Positions 43,718 to 53,935 of a stretch of DNA of 64,000 nucleotides are shown piece by piece. The stretch is from NCBI GenBank assembly GCA_040754295.1, contig JBFMCQ010000002.1, forward strand, positions 62,001 to 126,000. Direction: 5' to 3'. The position numbers and the translations under genes are program-made. A model generated the notes under the pieces. That model was not told the origin of the DNA, did not search any database, and saw nothing but the letters and a program-made list of their open reading frames with translations. The stretch's first letter is position 1. The number at the start of each line of letters is the position of its first letter. The stretch comes from Solimonas sp040754295. GTDB taxonomy: Bacteria > Pseudomonadota > Gammaproteobacteria > Nevskiales > Nevskiaceae.

Positions 43718-44985
43718 GCCTGCGGCTGCCGTCGCCGCCGTCGCTGGCGCCCGGCGGACGCCTGTGGATCGGCTACAGCGGCGGCGGCGACTCCACCGTC
43801 TTGCTTCACCTTGCCGCGGCCAGCGGGCTGCAGCGCGTGGCCGCCGTGCACGTGCACCACGGATTGCAGCCGGCCGCCGACGACTGGGTGCGGCATTGCC
43901 GCCGCCAGTGCCGCGCGCTCGGCGTGCCGCTGCGCGTGCTGCGCGTGCGCGTCACGGCCGAGGGCGGCGGCGTCGAAGCGGCGGCGCGTGCCGCGCGCTA
44001 CACGGCGCTCGCCGAGCTGCTGCGGCCGGGCGACGTTTTCGCCACCGCCCACCATCGCGACGATCAGGCCGAAACCGTGCTGTTCCGCGCGCTGCGCGGC
44101 ACCGGCATTGCGGGTCTCGGCGGCATGCGCGAGCGCGAGCCGCTGGGTGCCGGGGTGCTGTGGCGGCCGCTGCTCGAGGTTTCGCGGGCACGCCTGCAGG
44201 CCTATGCGCAAAGCCACCGTCTCGACTGGATCGAGGACCCGCACAATCGGGATCCGCGCTACGCGCGCGCTTTCCTGCGCCACGCCGTGCTGCCGCAGCT
44301 GGGCGGGCACTTTCCGGCGGCAGCGGAGAGCCTCGCGCGGCTGGCGCAGCATGCACAGTCGGCGCAGCGGCTGCTCTCGACTCTGGCGGATCTGGACCGC
44401 GAGCGCCTGGAGCAGCGCGGCGGCTTCGATGTCGCCGCGCTCGTCGCGCTCGAGCCCGAGCGCCGCGACAATCTGCTCTACCACGCCTGGCGCCGGCTCG
44501 GTCTGCCGCAGCCCGATGCCGGCTGGTACGCGCGGCTGGAGCGCGAAGTGCTGCGCGCCCGCGCCGACGGGCAGCCGCTGCTCGCGCACGGCGCCGGCGA
44601 AGCGCGCCGCTACCGCGGCCGTCTCTACCTGCTGCCGCGCCTGCCGCCGGCCCCGGCGCCGGACAGCGTGCTGGTCTGGGGCCGCCGGCGCCGCGTGCGC
44701 CTGCCGCCGGGCTGCGGCAGCCTCGGCTGCACCCGCGTGCCGCCGGCGGGCGTGACGCTGCGCTTCGCCCGCGGCGGCGAGCGCCTGAAGCCAGCGGGCA
44801 GCCGGCACAGCCGCACACTGAAGAACCTGTGCCAGGAGGCCGGGCTGCCGCCGTGGGTACGCTGCCGCATGCCGCTGGTGTGGCTCGGGGACGAGCTGAT
44901 CGCGGTCGCGGGCGACTGGCGCAGCGAGCGCGCCGTGGCCCTGGGCTTGGCGTTCACGTGGACGCACGCGCTGCCCGGCGTTTGA
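43714..44985 (+). CDS. tilS: tRNA(Ile)-lysidine synthase TilS
   Basis: Converts C34 of tRNA-Ile(CAU) to lysidine so that it reads AUA. The 423-residue protein has the PP-loop YSGGGDSTVLLHLAA (about 19-33; canonical SGGxDS), VHVHHGLQPAADDW, ATAHHRDDQAETVLFRALRGTGIAG and a substrate-binding C-terminal domain (GERLKPAGSRHSRTLKNLCQEAGLPPWVR). A TTG at 43714 overlapping the accA stop is the best start; no ATG or GTG is available between it and the PP-loop. It is high in Arg. Confidence 0.93.
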   Translation: MSLRLPSPPSLAPGGRLWIGYSGGGDSTVLLHLAAASGLQRVAAVHVHHGLQPAADDWVRHCRRQCRALGVPLRVLRVRVTAEGGGVEAAARAARYTALAELLRPGDVFATAHHRDDQAETVLFRALRGTGIAGLGGMREREPLGAGVLWRPLLEVSRARLQAYAQSHRLDWIEDPHNRDPRYARAFLRHAVLPQLGGHFPAAAESLARLAQHAQSAQRLLSTLADLDRERLEQRGGFDVAALVALEPERRDNLLYHAWRRLGLPQPDAGWYARLEREVLRARADGQPLLAHGAGEARRYRGRLYLLPRLPPAPAPDSVLVWGRRRRVRLPPGCGSLGCTRVPPAGVTLRFARGGERLKPAGSRHSRTLKNLCQEAGLPPWVRCRMPLVWLGDELIAVAGDWRSERAVALGLAFTWTHALPGV

Positions 44986-45011
44986 GCGCAGGTGAGAGCA
45001 TCACGTAAAAT
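44982..45011 (+). promoter_or_regulatory. Candidate promoter for pyrG-kdsA-eno
   Basis: TTGAGC (44982-44987) and TAAAAT (45006-45011) with an 18-bp spacer give a fair sigma-70 promoter at the end of tilS, 39 nt before the pyrG ATG. Confidence 0.45.
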
Positions 45012-45050
45012 TCACCAAACCCACCGCCGTACAGCGTTCAAATCCCGCTC

Positions 45051-46735
<1,685 letters not shown>

Positions 46736-46739
<4 letters not shown>

Positions 46740-47647
46740 AGCTGCTCGGACGCGAGATCGGCGGCCTGCATCCGCTCTTTCTGATCGCCGGGCCCGACAC
46801 GCTGGAGTCGCAGCAGCTTGCGCTCGAGGTTGCCGGCCACATCAAGCCGATCGCCGAGAAGCTCGGCATCCTCTACATCTTCAAGGGCTCCTTCGACAAG
46901 GCCAACCGCTCCTCGCACAAGAGCTATCGCGGTCCGGGCTTGGAAGCGGGCCTGAGGATCATGGAGGCGGTGCAGAAGCAGATCGGCGTGCCGGTGCTCA
47001 CCGACGTGCACGAGGACACGCCGCTGGCCGAAGTCGCCGCGGTCATCGACGTGATCCAGACGCCGGCGTTCCTGTGCCGGCAGACCAACTTCATGCAGAA
47101 GGTCGCCCGCACCGGGCGGCCGATCAACGTGAAGAAGGGCCAGTTCATGTCGCCCTGGGAAATGGGCAATGTCATCGAAAAGATGACGGCCGTCTCGCCG
47201 CGTCCCGCGGGCGCCTCGGCGCCCGGAACCGAACAGCCCGGTAACGAACAGCCCGGTAACGAACAGTGTTTCCTCCTGTGCGAGCGCGGCTTCACGTTCG
47301 GCTACAACAACCTGGTCGCCGACATGCGCGGTCTGGCGATCATGCGCCGCTACGCGCCGGTCGTGTTCGACGCGACGCACACGGTGCAGCTGCCCGGCGG
47401 CCTGGGCAGCGCCTCCGGCGGCATGCGCGAGATGATCCCGGTGCTTGCGCGCGCGGCGGTCGGCGCCGGCGTGGCCGGCGTGTTCATGGAGACGCACCCC
47501 GATCCCGATTCCGCGCTCTGCGACGGCCCCAATTCGCTGCCGCTCAAGCACATCGAAGCGCTGCTGACGACGCTGGTCGAGCTCGACCGCGTGGTCAAGG
47601 GCAGCGGTTTGTTGGAAGAACGACTGTCCGCAGATGAACGCAAATGA
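46736..47647 (+). CDS. kdsA: 3-deoxy-D-manno-octulosonate 8-phosphate synthase
   Basis: Condenses PEP with arabinose 5-phosphate for LPS inner core KDO. The 303-residue protein is longer than usual (about 280). Family segments are KGSFDKANRSSHKSYRGPGL, VLTDVHEDTPL, LCRQTNFM, INVKKGQFMSPWEMGN, FDATHTVQ and METHPDPDSALCDGPN. Two oddities: residue 21 in LIAGPDTLES is Asp where metal-dependent enzymes have Cys and metal-independent ones Asn; and residues about 151-177 are a repeat-derived insert (A-S-A-P-G-T-E-Q-P-G-N-E-Q-P-G-N-E-Q) before LLCERGFTFGYNNL. Its last residues overlap another repeat. It is coupled to pyrG. Confidence 0.94.
47209..47268. repeat. Palindrome and 15-bp tandem repeat inside kdsA
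   Basis: GGGCGCC-TC-GGCGCCC (47209-47224) is a perfect palindrome. It runs into 15-bp units GAACAGCCCGGTAAC at 47231 and 47246, with a partial unit before (GCCCGGAACC) and after (GAACAG). The unit is a multiple of three and encodes G-N-E-Q-P. Confidence 0.88.
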
Positions 47648-47686
47648 ACGCGGACGCTATTCGCTGGTGCGTGTGTCCGCGGTCAT
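47631..47686. repeat. Decamer repeat and inverted repeat at kdsA end
   Basis: CAGATGAACG and CAAATGAACG are tandem 10-nt units covering the last kdsA codons. ATGAACGCGGAC (47644-47655) pairs with GTCCGCGGTCAT (47675-47686) with one mismatch. The hairpin lies between kdsA and eno. Confidence 0.7.
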
Positions 47687-47728
47687 CTGTGGAATCCGTG
47701 TGGGTCTGACAAGGAAACGATAAGAAAG

Positions 47729-49024
47729 ATGTCTGCGATTCAAAGCGTCACCGCCCTCGAAATCATCGACTCGCGCGGCAACCCCACGGTGGAAGCCGTC
47801 GTCGAGCTGGCCTCTGGCGCGAGCGGCCGCGCCGCGGCACCATCGGGCGCCTCCACCGGCACGCGCGAAGCCGTGGAGCTGCGTGACGGTGCACCGGTCA
47901 AGGGCCGGGCGCGTTACGCCGGCAAAGGCGTACAGAAGGCGGTCAGGAACGTCGAGACCGAGATCGCCAAGGCGGTGATCGGTCTGGATGCGCAGGACCA
48001 AGCTGCGGTCGACCGCACGATGATCGCCCTCGACGGCACCGAGAACAAGGCCAGGCTCGGCGCCAATGCGATTCTGGCGGTGTCGCTGGCGACCGCGAAG
48101 GCGGCGGCCGACGAGAAGCGCATCCCGCTGTTCCGCCATCTCGGCGGCATCTCGAACGTGACACTGCCGGTGCCGATGATGAACGTCATCAACGGCGGTG
48201 CGCATGCGGACAACAACGTCGACATCCAGGAGTTCATGATCCTGCCGGCCGGTGCGCCGAGCTTCTCCGAGGCGCTGCGCTACGGCGCCGAGGTGTTCCA
48301 CATGCTCAAGAAGGTGCTCAAGGACCGCAAGCTCAACACTGCCGTCGGCGACGAGGGCGGCTTTGCGCCCGACCTGCCGTCGAACGCAGCGGCGCTCGAC
48401 TGCCTGCTGGAAGCGATCGAGAAGGCGGGCTACAAGGCGGGCAAGGACATCTGGCTCGGTCTCGACGTTGCGTCGTCGGAGTTCTTCGAGAAGGGCAAAT
48501 ACCACCTGCATGGCGAGGGCCGCTCGTTCAGCCCGGAGGAGTTCGCCGATTTTCTCGCCGGGCTGTGCGCGAAGTATCCGATCGTCTCGATCGAGGACGG
48601 CTGTGCCGAGAACGACTGGAAGGGCTGGAAGACGCTGACCGGCAAGCTCGGCGGCAAGGTGCAGCTGGTCGGCGACGACTTGTTCGTGACCAACACCAAG
48701 ATCCTCGCCGAAGGCATCGCCAAGGGCATCGCCAACTCGATCCTGATCAAGCCCAACCAGATCGGCACGCTGACCGAAACGCTGGACGCGATCCAGATGG
48801 CCACCGACGCCGGCTACTCCAGCGTCGTCTCGCACCGCTCGGGTGAAACCGAGGACGCGACGATCGCCGATATCGCCGTCGGCACGGCGGCGACACAGAT
48901 CAAGACCGGCTCGCTGTGCCGCTCGGACCGCATGGCCAAGTACAACCAGCTGCTGCGGATCGAGCGCGCGCTGGGTGCGCGCGCGCGCTATCCCGGTACA
49001 GCGGCGTTCCCGGTCGCGCTCTAG
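47729..49024 (+). CDS. eno: Enolase
   Basis: Interconverts 2-phosphoglycerate and PEP; PEP is also the KdsA substrate. The 431-residue protein has EIIDSRGNPTVEAVVEL (about 11-27), GASTGTREAVELRDG, PMMNVINGGAHADNNVDIQEFMI, GDEGGFAPDL, SIEDGCAENDWKGW (metal Glu/Asp) and catalytic Lys in SILIKPNQIGTLTE, plus the SHRSGETED signature. AAGGAAACG precedes ATG 47729. Confidence 0.98.
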   Translation: MSAIQSVTALEIIDSRGNPTVEAVVELASGASGRAAAPSGASTGTREAVELRDGAPVKGRARYAGKGVQKAVRNVETEIAKAVIGLDAQDQAAVDRTMIALDGTENKARLGANAILAVSLATAKAAADEKRIPLFRHLGGISNVTLPVPMMNVINGGAHADNNVDIQEFMILPAGAPSFSEALRYGAEVFHMLKKVLKDRKLNTAVGDEGGFAPDLPSNAAALDCLLEAIEKAGYKAGKDIWLGLDVASSEFFEKGKYHLHGEGRSFSPEEFADFLAGLCAKYPIVSIEDGCAENDWKGWKTLTGKLGGKVQLVGDDLFVTNTKILAEGIAKGIANSILIKPNQIGTLTETLDAIQMATDAGYSSVVSHRSGETEDATIADIAVGTAATQIKTGSLCRSDRMAKYNQLLRIERALGARARYPGTAAFPVAL

Positions 49025-49031
49025 CCAGCCC

Positions 49032-49310
49032 ATGGAACACCGCGTCGGTATCGCCATCCTCGGAGCCCTGCTGCTGTTGCTACAGTGGCGCCTGTGGATC
49101 GCCGACGGCGGTATCGCGCACACGCACCGGCTCAGGCAGGAAGCGCGGGCGCTCGAGGCGCAGAACGAATCGCTGCGCGCGCGTAACGCCGCGCTCGACG
49201 CCGAAGTGCGCGATCTCGGCGAAGGCCGCGCCGCCATCGAGGCCCGTGCACGCACGACGCTGGGGATGATCAAGCAGGGCGAGACGTTCTATCTCGTGGT
49301 GAATCCGTAG
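49032..49310 (+). CDS. ftsB: Cell division protein FtsB
   Basis: Bitopic divisome protein that forms a coiled coil with FtsL and binds FtsQ. The 92-residue protein has one membrane helix (about 6-24) and a leucine-rich coiled coil (about 35-70, HRLRQEARALEAQNESLRAR), then the conserved EARARTTLGMIKQGETFY segment. It sits between eno and ispD, the usual gammaproteobacterial position. Confidence 0.93.
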   Translation: MEHRVGIAILGALLLLLQWRLWIADGGIAHTHRLRQEARALEAQNESLRARNAALDAEVRDLGEGRAAIEARARTTLGMIKQGETFYLVVNP

Positions 49311-49321
49311 CGCCCCACGCC

Positions 49322-50032
49322 GTGTCGCAAACCGCTCGCTACTGGGCCGTGGTTCCTGCCGCCGGCGGCGGTACGCGCATGGGCCTGAGCCGGCCGAAGC
49401 AGTATCTGCCGCTGCGCGGACGCGCGCTCCTGGAGTGGAGCGTCGCGCCGTTCCTCGACCTCGACTGGATCGACGGCGTCGTGCTGGTGCTCGCGCGCAG
49501 CGACGCCGAGTTCGCGCGCCTGCCGCTGGCGCGGCATCCGCGCATCGTCACCGCCATCGGCGGCACCGCGCGCGCCGAATCGGTGCTCGCGGGGCTCTCC
49601 GCCGTAGCCGAGCGCACGCGCGCTTTCCGCGACGTGCGCGTGCTGGTGCACGACGCGGCGCGACCGTGCGTGACCTATGCCGAGATCGAGCGCCTGCAGG
49701 ACGAGGCCGACGACCGCAGTGGCGGTCTGCTGGCGCTGCCGGTCACCGACACGCTCAAGCGCGGCCAGCAAGGCCGTGTGGCCGAGACCGTCGACCGCGC
49801 GTTTTACTGGCGCGCGCAGACACCGCAGCTGTTCCGGCTCGACCTGCTGATGGCGGCGCTACGGGACTGCGCGGAGCACGGACTGGAAATCACCGACGAA
49901 TCGGGCGCGATGGAGCGCGCCGGCTACAGGCCGCGGCTGGTCCGCGGCCTCGAATCGAACATCAAGGTCACCTATCCCGAGGATCTGCGTCTGGCGGAGT
50001 TCTGGCTGGCGCAGCAGGAGATGCAGCCTTGA
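49322..50032 (+). CDS. ispD: MEP cytidylyltransferase IspD
   Basis: Third MEP-pathway step: makes CDP-methylerythritol. The 236-residue protein has the nucleotide-binding AAGGGTRMGLSRPKQYLPL (about 14-32), VLVHDAARPCVT and the C-terminal GLESNIKVTYPEDLRLAEF. Start is GTG 49322. The stop overlaps the ispF start (TTGA). Confidence 0.96.
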   Translation: MSQTARYWAVVPAAGGGTRMGLSRPKQYLPLRGRALLEWSVAPFLDLDWIDGVVLVLARSDAEFARLPLARHPRIVTAIGGTARAESVLAGLSAVAERTRAFRDVRVLVHDAARPCVTYAEIERLQDEADDRSGGLLALPVTDTLKRGQQGRVAETVDRAFYWRAQTPQLFRLDLLMAALRDCAEHGLEITDESGAMERAGYRPRLVRGLESNIKVTYPEDLRLAEFWLAQQEMQP

Positions 50033-50505
50033 GCCTGCGCATCGGCCACGGCTTCGACACGCACCGCCTCGAGCCCGGCGACGGCGTCATGCTCGGCGGC
50101 GTGCGCATCGCCTGTCCGTACCGCATCGTCGCCCATTCGGACGGCGACGTGCTGATCCACGCGCTGTGCGACGCGCTGCTCGGCGCCATCGCCGGCGGTG
50201 ACATCGGCCGGCTGTTCCCGGACAGCGATCCGCAGTACCGCGGTGTCGACAGCCGGCGGCTGTTGGCCGAAGTGATGCGGCGTGTCGGCGCTGCCGGCTA
50301 TCGCGTCGTCAACGCGGACATGAGTCTCATCGCGCAGGTGCCCCGGGTTGCCGCGCATGTTGCGGCGATGCGCGCGGTGCTGGCGGCGGATCTCGGCGTC
50401 GACCAATCCTGCGTCAACGTCAAGGCGACGACCAACGAGGGCATGGACGCGATCGGTCGCGGCGAAGGTCTGGCGGCGCACGCCGTCGTGCTCGTGCAGC
50501 GCTGA
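50029..50505 (+). CDS. ispF: MECDP synthase IspF
   Basis: Forms the cyclodiphosphate in the MEP pathway. The 158-residue protein has IGHGFDTHRL (zinc Asp and His, about 5-14), HSDGDVLIHALCDALLGA, DIGRLFPDSDPQ and NVKATTNEGMDAIGRGEGLAAHA. It starts at TTG 50029, overlapping the ispD stop. The truD gene that follows ispF in many relatives is absent here; a TetR gene takes its place. Confidence 0.95.
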   Translation: MSLRIGHGFDTHRLEPGDGVMLGGVRIACPYRIVAHSDGDVLIHALCDALLGAIAGGDIGRLFPDSDPQYRGVDSRRLLAEVMRRVGAAGYRVVNADMSLIAQVPRVAAHVAAMRAVLAADLGVDQSCVNVKATTNEGMDAIGRGEGLAAHAVVLVQR

Positions 50506-50548
50506 CGCGCGGTTGTTTTGCGGGCGTCTGGGGGAATACACTCAGCCG

Positions 50549-51208
50549 ATGCTGGATATCGTTCTGCCGAGCCCCGAACGCAAGGCGAATCGCGATCGTC
50601 GCGAGAGCCGCCGCGACACCCGCGAAGCGATTCTCGGCTGCGCCGAGGAGCTCCTGCAGCGGCGTGGCTTCGGCGGCTTCGCCTACCAGCACATCGCCGT
50701 ACAGCTCGGCATCCGCAACGCGGCGATCCACTATCACTTCCCGTCGAAGGAAGATCTCGGCGTGGCGCTGATCAAGCGTTACCGCGAGCGTTTCCGCAAC
50801 TGGGCCGCGATGCTGCCGCCGGGCGACGCATGGACACGCCTGCAGGCCTACTTCGCGACCTACCTCGACTACTTCAGCGATCTGCCGGAGGGCGACGACT
50901 GCCGGCTCTGTCCGGGCGGCGCACTGGCCGCCGAGTTCTGCGCGCTGCCGGAGGCGATGCGTCTGGAGGTCCGCCTGCTGATGCGCGAGGTGCACAGCTG
51001 GCTCGCCGGCACGCTCGAGCAGGGGCGCCGCGAGGGTGCGCTGCGTTTCAACGGCGACGCCTTGGACAAGGCGGTTGAAATCGGTGCGGCGCTGCAGGGC
51101 GGCCTGCAGATCGCGCGGCTCACCGGGGCGAAACGCTTCGGGCAGCTGATCGACCAGCTCGCGCTGGAGCTCGCGCAGGCGCGCGACGGCCGCGATCCGC
51201 TGCCTTAG
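50549..51208 (+). CDS. TetR/AcrR-family transcriptional regulator
   Basis: 219-residue repressor-type protein. The N-terminal helix-turn-helix (about 24-70: REAILGCAEELLQRRGFGGFAYQHIAVQLGIRNAAIHYHFPSKEDL) is typical. The ligand-binding domain includes a Cys pair in DDCRLCPGG, which could sense a ligand or oxidation (inference). No target is apparent: the flanking genes are core metabolism and no palindromic operator was recognised in the 43 bp upstream. It is convergent with the Smr gene. Confidence 0.9.
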   Translation: MLDIVLPSPERKANRDRRESRRDTREAILGCAEELLQRRGFGGFAYQHIAVQLGIRNAAIHYHFPSKEDLGVALIKRYRERFRNWAAMLPPGDAWTRLQAYFATYLDYFSDLPEGDDCRLCPGGALAAEFCALPEAMRLEVRLLMREVHSWLAGTLEQGRREGALRFNGDALDKAVEIGAALQGGLQIARLTGAKRFGQLIDQLALELAQARDGRDPLP

Positions 51209-51246
51209 TCAGGTCCGCTGTCGTTCGCTGTGCGTTCGATGCACCC

Positions 51247-51282
51247 GGTCGGGCTTCAGCCCGGCTCGCCGCAAGCCCGACC
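51247..51282. repeat. Dispersed palindromic element between tetR-type and smr genes
   Basis: GGTCGGGCTT (51247-51256) is the exact inverse of AAGCCCGACC (51273-51282), and a smaller palindrome (CGGGCTTCAGCCCGG) overlaps the left arm. It is related to the element at 14529. It lies between two converging genes and could serve as a bidirectional terminator. Confidence 0.7.
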
Positions 51283-51294
51283 GCAGCGTCCTAG

Positions 51295-51879
51295 CTAGGC
51301 CGTGCGCAGCAGCACGTAGACGGCGCCGGTGCCGCCGTCGACCGGACGCGCGCTGCAGTAGGCCAGCACGTCCTTGCGGCGGCGCAGCCAGCTGTCGAGC
51401 AGCAGCTTGAGCACCGGTCCGCTGTTGGGCGAGCGGTTGCCCTTGCCGTGGATCACGCGGACGCAGCGGCGATCCGCGTTGTGCGCATCGTCGAGGAAGC
51501 GGGTCAGCGCGCGTCGCGCCTGCTCGCGGTTACAGCCATGCAGGTCCAGCTCGCCGTCGAGGCGGTAGTGGCCGCGGCGCAGCCGGCGCAGCACGCCGTC
51601 CTGCACGCCTTGCGCCCGATACTGCAGCGTCTCGCCGTGCTCCAGCAGCTCCGGATCGGGCTCGAGCAGCATCTCGCGCAGGACTTCCAGATCGTCGGCC
51701 TCGCGACTGCGCGCGCGCGGCTCCGGACGGCTGCGCGCCAGGACTGCGCGCGCCGGCGGCGCAATCGGCCGCACATCGCGTGTCGCCTGCCGGAACAGCG
51801 CCAGATCGTCTTCGTCCACGGCATGCGTCGCGTGCGAGCCGTGGTCCGTGGCGCCGGATTTCGGTCCGTTTCTGCCCAC
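51295..51879 (-). CDS. Smr-domain protein (YdaL/SmrA-like)
   Basis: 194-residue cytosolic protein. A charged N-terminal region (DEDDLALFRQATRDVRPI, the DUF-like leader of gammaproteobacterial SmrA) precedes the Smr domain (about 95-190) with the L-D-L-H-G motif (ELDLHGCNREQARRAL), the VRVIHGKGNRS segment and the SARPVDGGTGAVYVLL end. Smr domains have nicking-endonuclease or RNase activity; SmrB cleaves mRNA at collided ribosomes. GTG 51879 with AGGA 6 nt upstream is the chosen start; a TTG at 51939 would overlap surE. It is divergent from surE. Confidence 0.88.
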   Translation of the reverse strand: MGRNGPKSGATDHGSHATHAVDEDDLALFRQATRDVRPIAPPARAVLARSRPEPRARSREADDLEVLREMLLEPDPELLEHGETLQYRAQGVQDGVLRRLRRGHYRLDGELDLHGCNREQARRALTRFLDDAHNADRRCVRVIHGKGNRSPNSGPVLKLLLDSWLRRRKDVLAYCSARPVDGGTGAVYVLLRTA

Positions 51880-51938
51880 GATGTCCTGTTCAAGTCGGGG
51901 AGTGCAGCTAAACTTACGCGAACACGATTCCCGCCTCA

Positions 51939-52685
51939 ATGAAAATCCTGCTTTCGAACGACGACGGCTGCATGGCTCCCGGCCTGGTGTGCCTGCGCGA
52001 TCATCTGCGCACGCGCCATCAGGTCACGGTCGTGGCCCCGGACCGCAATCGCAGCGGCGCCAGCAATTCGCTGACGCTGCTCAACCCGCTGCGTGTGCAG
52101 CAGCATGCCGACGGCACGCTGTGCGTCGATGGCACGCCGACCGACTGCGTGCACCTGGCGCTGACGGGTCTGCTCGACGATCAGCCGGACATGGTCGTCT
52201 CCGGCATCAATGCCGGCGCCAATCTGGGCGACGACACGCTCTACTCCGGCACGGTCGCGGCGGCGATGGAGGGCCGGCACCTCGGTTATTCGGCGATCGC
52301 GATCTCGAGCGTGGCGATCTCGCCCCGGCACTTCGACACCGCGGCGCGCGTGGCGCTGCGTCTGATCGAGCGCCTCGAGGCCGCGCCGCTGCCGGGCGAC
52401 ACGATCCTCAACGTCAACGTTCCGGACGTGCCGTGGGACGCGCTGGCCGGCTTCGAAGTCACGCGACTGGGCAACCGGCATCGTTCGGAAGAGGTGTTCG
52501 AGTCGCGCGACCCGCGCGGCCGCACGATTTACTGGATCGGCGCCGCCGGCGCCGAGGCGGATTGCGGACCGGGCACCGACTTCCACGCGATCGCGCGCAA
52601 CCGTGTCGCGATCACGCCGCTGCTCGTCGACCTGACCCGCTATGCCGCGCTCGAGCAGCTCGGCGCCTGGGCCAGGGCACTATGA
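51939..52685 (+). CDS. surE: 5'/3'-nucleotidase SurE
   Basis: Survival-associated nucleotide and polyphosphate phosphatase. The 248-residue protein has the N-terminal acidic metal site MKILLSNDDG, VVAPDRNRSGASNSLT, VSGINAGANLGDDTLYSGTVAAAMEG and late TDFHAIARNRVAITPL. It starts the surE-pcm-yqaA-nlpD run, with its stop overlapping pcm (ATGA). Confidence 0.96.
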   Translation: MKILLSNDDGCMAPGLVCLRDHLRTRHQVTVVAPDRNRSGASNSLTLLNPLRVQQHADGTLCVDGTPTDCVHLALTGLLDDQPDMVVSGINAGANLGDDTLYSGTVAAAMEGRHLGYSAIAISSVAISPRHFDTAARVALRLIERLEAAPLPGDTILNVNVPDVPWDALAGFEVTRLGNRHRSEEVFESRDPRGRTIYWIGAAGAEADCGPGTDFHAIARNRVAITPLLVDLTRYAALEQLGAWARAL

Positions 52686-53353
52686 CGCCACTGCGCCATC
52701 CGCGTCCGCCGCCGGCGCCGTCCGCCGCGGTCAACGCAAGGCAGCGCCTGCTCGAGGAACTGCGGCGCCAGGGCATCGACGATGCACGCGTGCTCGCGGC
52801 GATCACCAAGGTGCCGCGCCATGCGTTCGTCGATGACGCGCTGAAGAATCGCGCATACGAAAACAATGCGCTGCCGATCGGCCACGCACAGACGATCTCG
52901 CAGCCCTACGTCGTCGCGCTGATGACGCAGGCGCTGCTCAAAGGGCGCAAGCCGCAGCGCGTGCTGGAGATCGGCACCGGCTCCGGCTACCAGACCGCAG
53001 TGCTCGCCGAGCTCGTGCCGACGGTGTTCACCGTCGAGCGGATCAAGCCGCTGTCCGAGCAGGCGCGGCGCCGGCTCGCTGACTTGCACTACCGCAACAT
53101 CCATTTCGGCTACGCCGACGGCATCGGCGGCTGGCTGCCGTATGCGCCCTACGACGGCATCCTGGTCACCGCCGGCAGCGACTCGGTGCCGGCGGCGCTG
53201 ATCCAGCAGCTGGCGCCGTCCGGGCGTCTGATCATTCCTGTCGGTCCGCAGGGCGCGCAGTCGCTGACGATGATCGAGCGGCGCGGCGCCGGCGTGCGCG
53301 AGCAGAGCCTGGGCCGCGTGAGCTTCGTGCCGCTGCTGCCCGGCAAGGCCTGA
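52682..53353 (+). CDS. pcm: Protein-L-isoaspartate O-methyltransferase
   Basis: Repairs isoaspartyl residues in aged proteins using SAM. The 223-residue protein has VPRHAFVDDALKNRAYENNALPIG, AQTISQPYVVALMTQAL, motif I VLEIGTGSGYQTAVLAEL (about 98-115) and motif II YDGILVTAGSDSVP (normally TAAxxxxP; here Gly replaces the second Ala). Coupled to surE. Confidence 0.95.
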   Translation: MTPLRHPRPPPAPSAAVNARQRLLEELRRQGIDDARVLAAITKVPRHAFVDDALKNRAYENNALPIGHAQTISQPYVVALMTQALLKGRKPQRVLEIGTGSGYQTAVLAELVPTVFTVERIKPLSEQARRRLADLHYRNIHFGYADGIGGWLPYAPYDGILVTAGSDSVPAALIQQLAPSGRLIIPVGPQGAQSLTMIERRGAGVREQSLGRVSFVPLLPGKA

Positions 53354-53356
53354 GCC

Positions 53357-53935
53357 GTGCGCGTCTTCAGCCGCCTCTACGACTGGATGATGAGCGCGTC
53401 GCGGCATCCGCACGCGAGCTGGTATCTGGGCGCGGTCAGCGTCGCCGAATCGGCGTTCTTTCCGCTGCCGCCCGACATCATGCTCGCGCCGATGACACTG
53501 TCGCGTCCGCGCGACTGGCTGTTCCTGGCGGCGCTGACGACGCTAAGCTCCGTCGCCGGCGGACTGCTCGGTTACCTGATCGGGTACTTTCTGCTCGACG
53601 CCGCGTTGCCGCTGATCGAGCGCTGGGGTTACCTCGACGCCTACGCCGCCGCCGTGGAGTGGTTCGAGCGCTATGGATTCTGGGCGATCTTCGCAGCCGG
53701 CTTTACGCCGATCCCATACAAGGTGTTCACGATCTCGGCGGGCGCCATGCAGATGGGGCTGCTGCCGTTCGTGTTCGGCTCGCTGGTCGGCCGCGGCGGC
53801 CGGTTCTTTCTCGTCGCGGCGCTGGTCCGCGCGCTCGGGCCGCGTGTCGAGCGACATCTGCGTCAATACGTCGACGTGATCGGCTGGGGCGTGCTGCTGC
53901 TGCTGATCGTCGGCCTGTGGGTGTGGCGCGGCTGA
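53357..53935 (+). CDS. yqaA: YqaA/DedA-family (SNARE-associated) membrane protein
   Basis: 192-residue inner-membrane protein of the VTT/DedA-like family. Hydrophobic segments lie at about 20-45, 50-80, 110-135 and 165-190, and a conserved motif GFTPIPYKVFTISAGAMQMG (about 115-134) is diagnostic of YqaA. DedA relatives are implicated in lipid-carrier transport and membrane homeostasis. Start GTG 53357. It lies between pcm and nlpD as in many gammaproteobacteria. Confidence 0.9.
   Translation: MRVFSRLYDWMMSASRHPHASWYLGAVSVAESAFFPLPPDIMLAPMTLSRPRDWLFLAALTTLSSVAGGLLGYLIGYFLLDAALPLIERWGYLDAYAAAVEWFERYGFWAIFAAGFTPIPYKVFTISAGAMQMGLLPFVFGSLVGRGGRFFLVAALVRALGPRVERHLRQYVDVIGWGVLLLLIVGLWVWRG

Noticed and set aside
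50549..51208. TetR gene considered as regulator of a local accessory pathway
   Set aside because: Neighbours are core genes (ispF, smr, surE) and no operator palindrome was seen.
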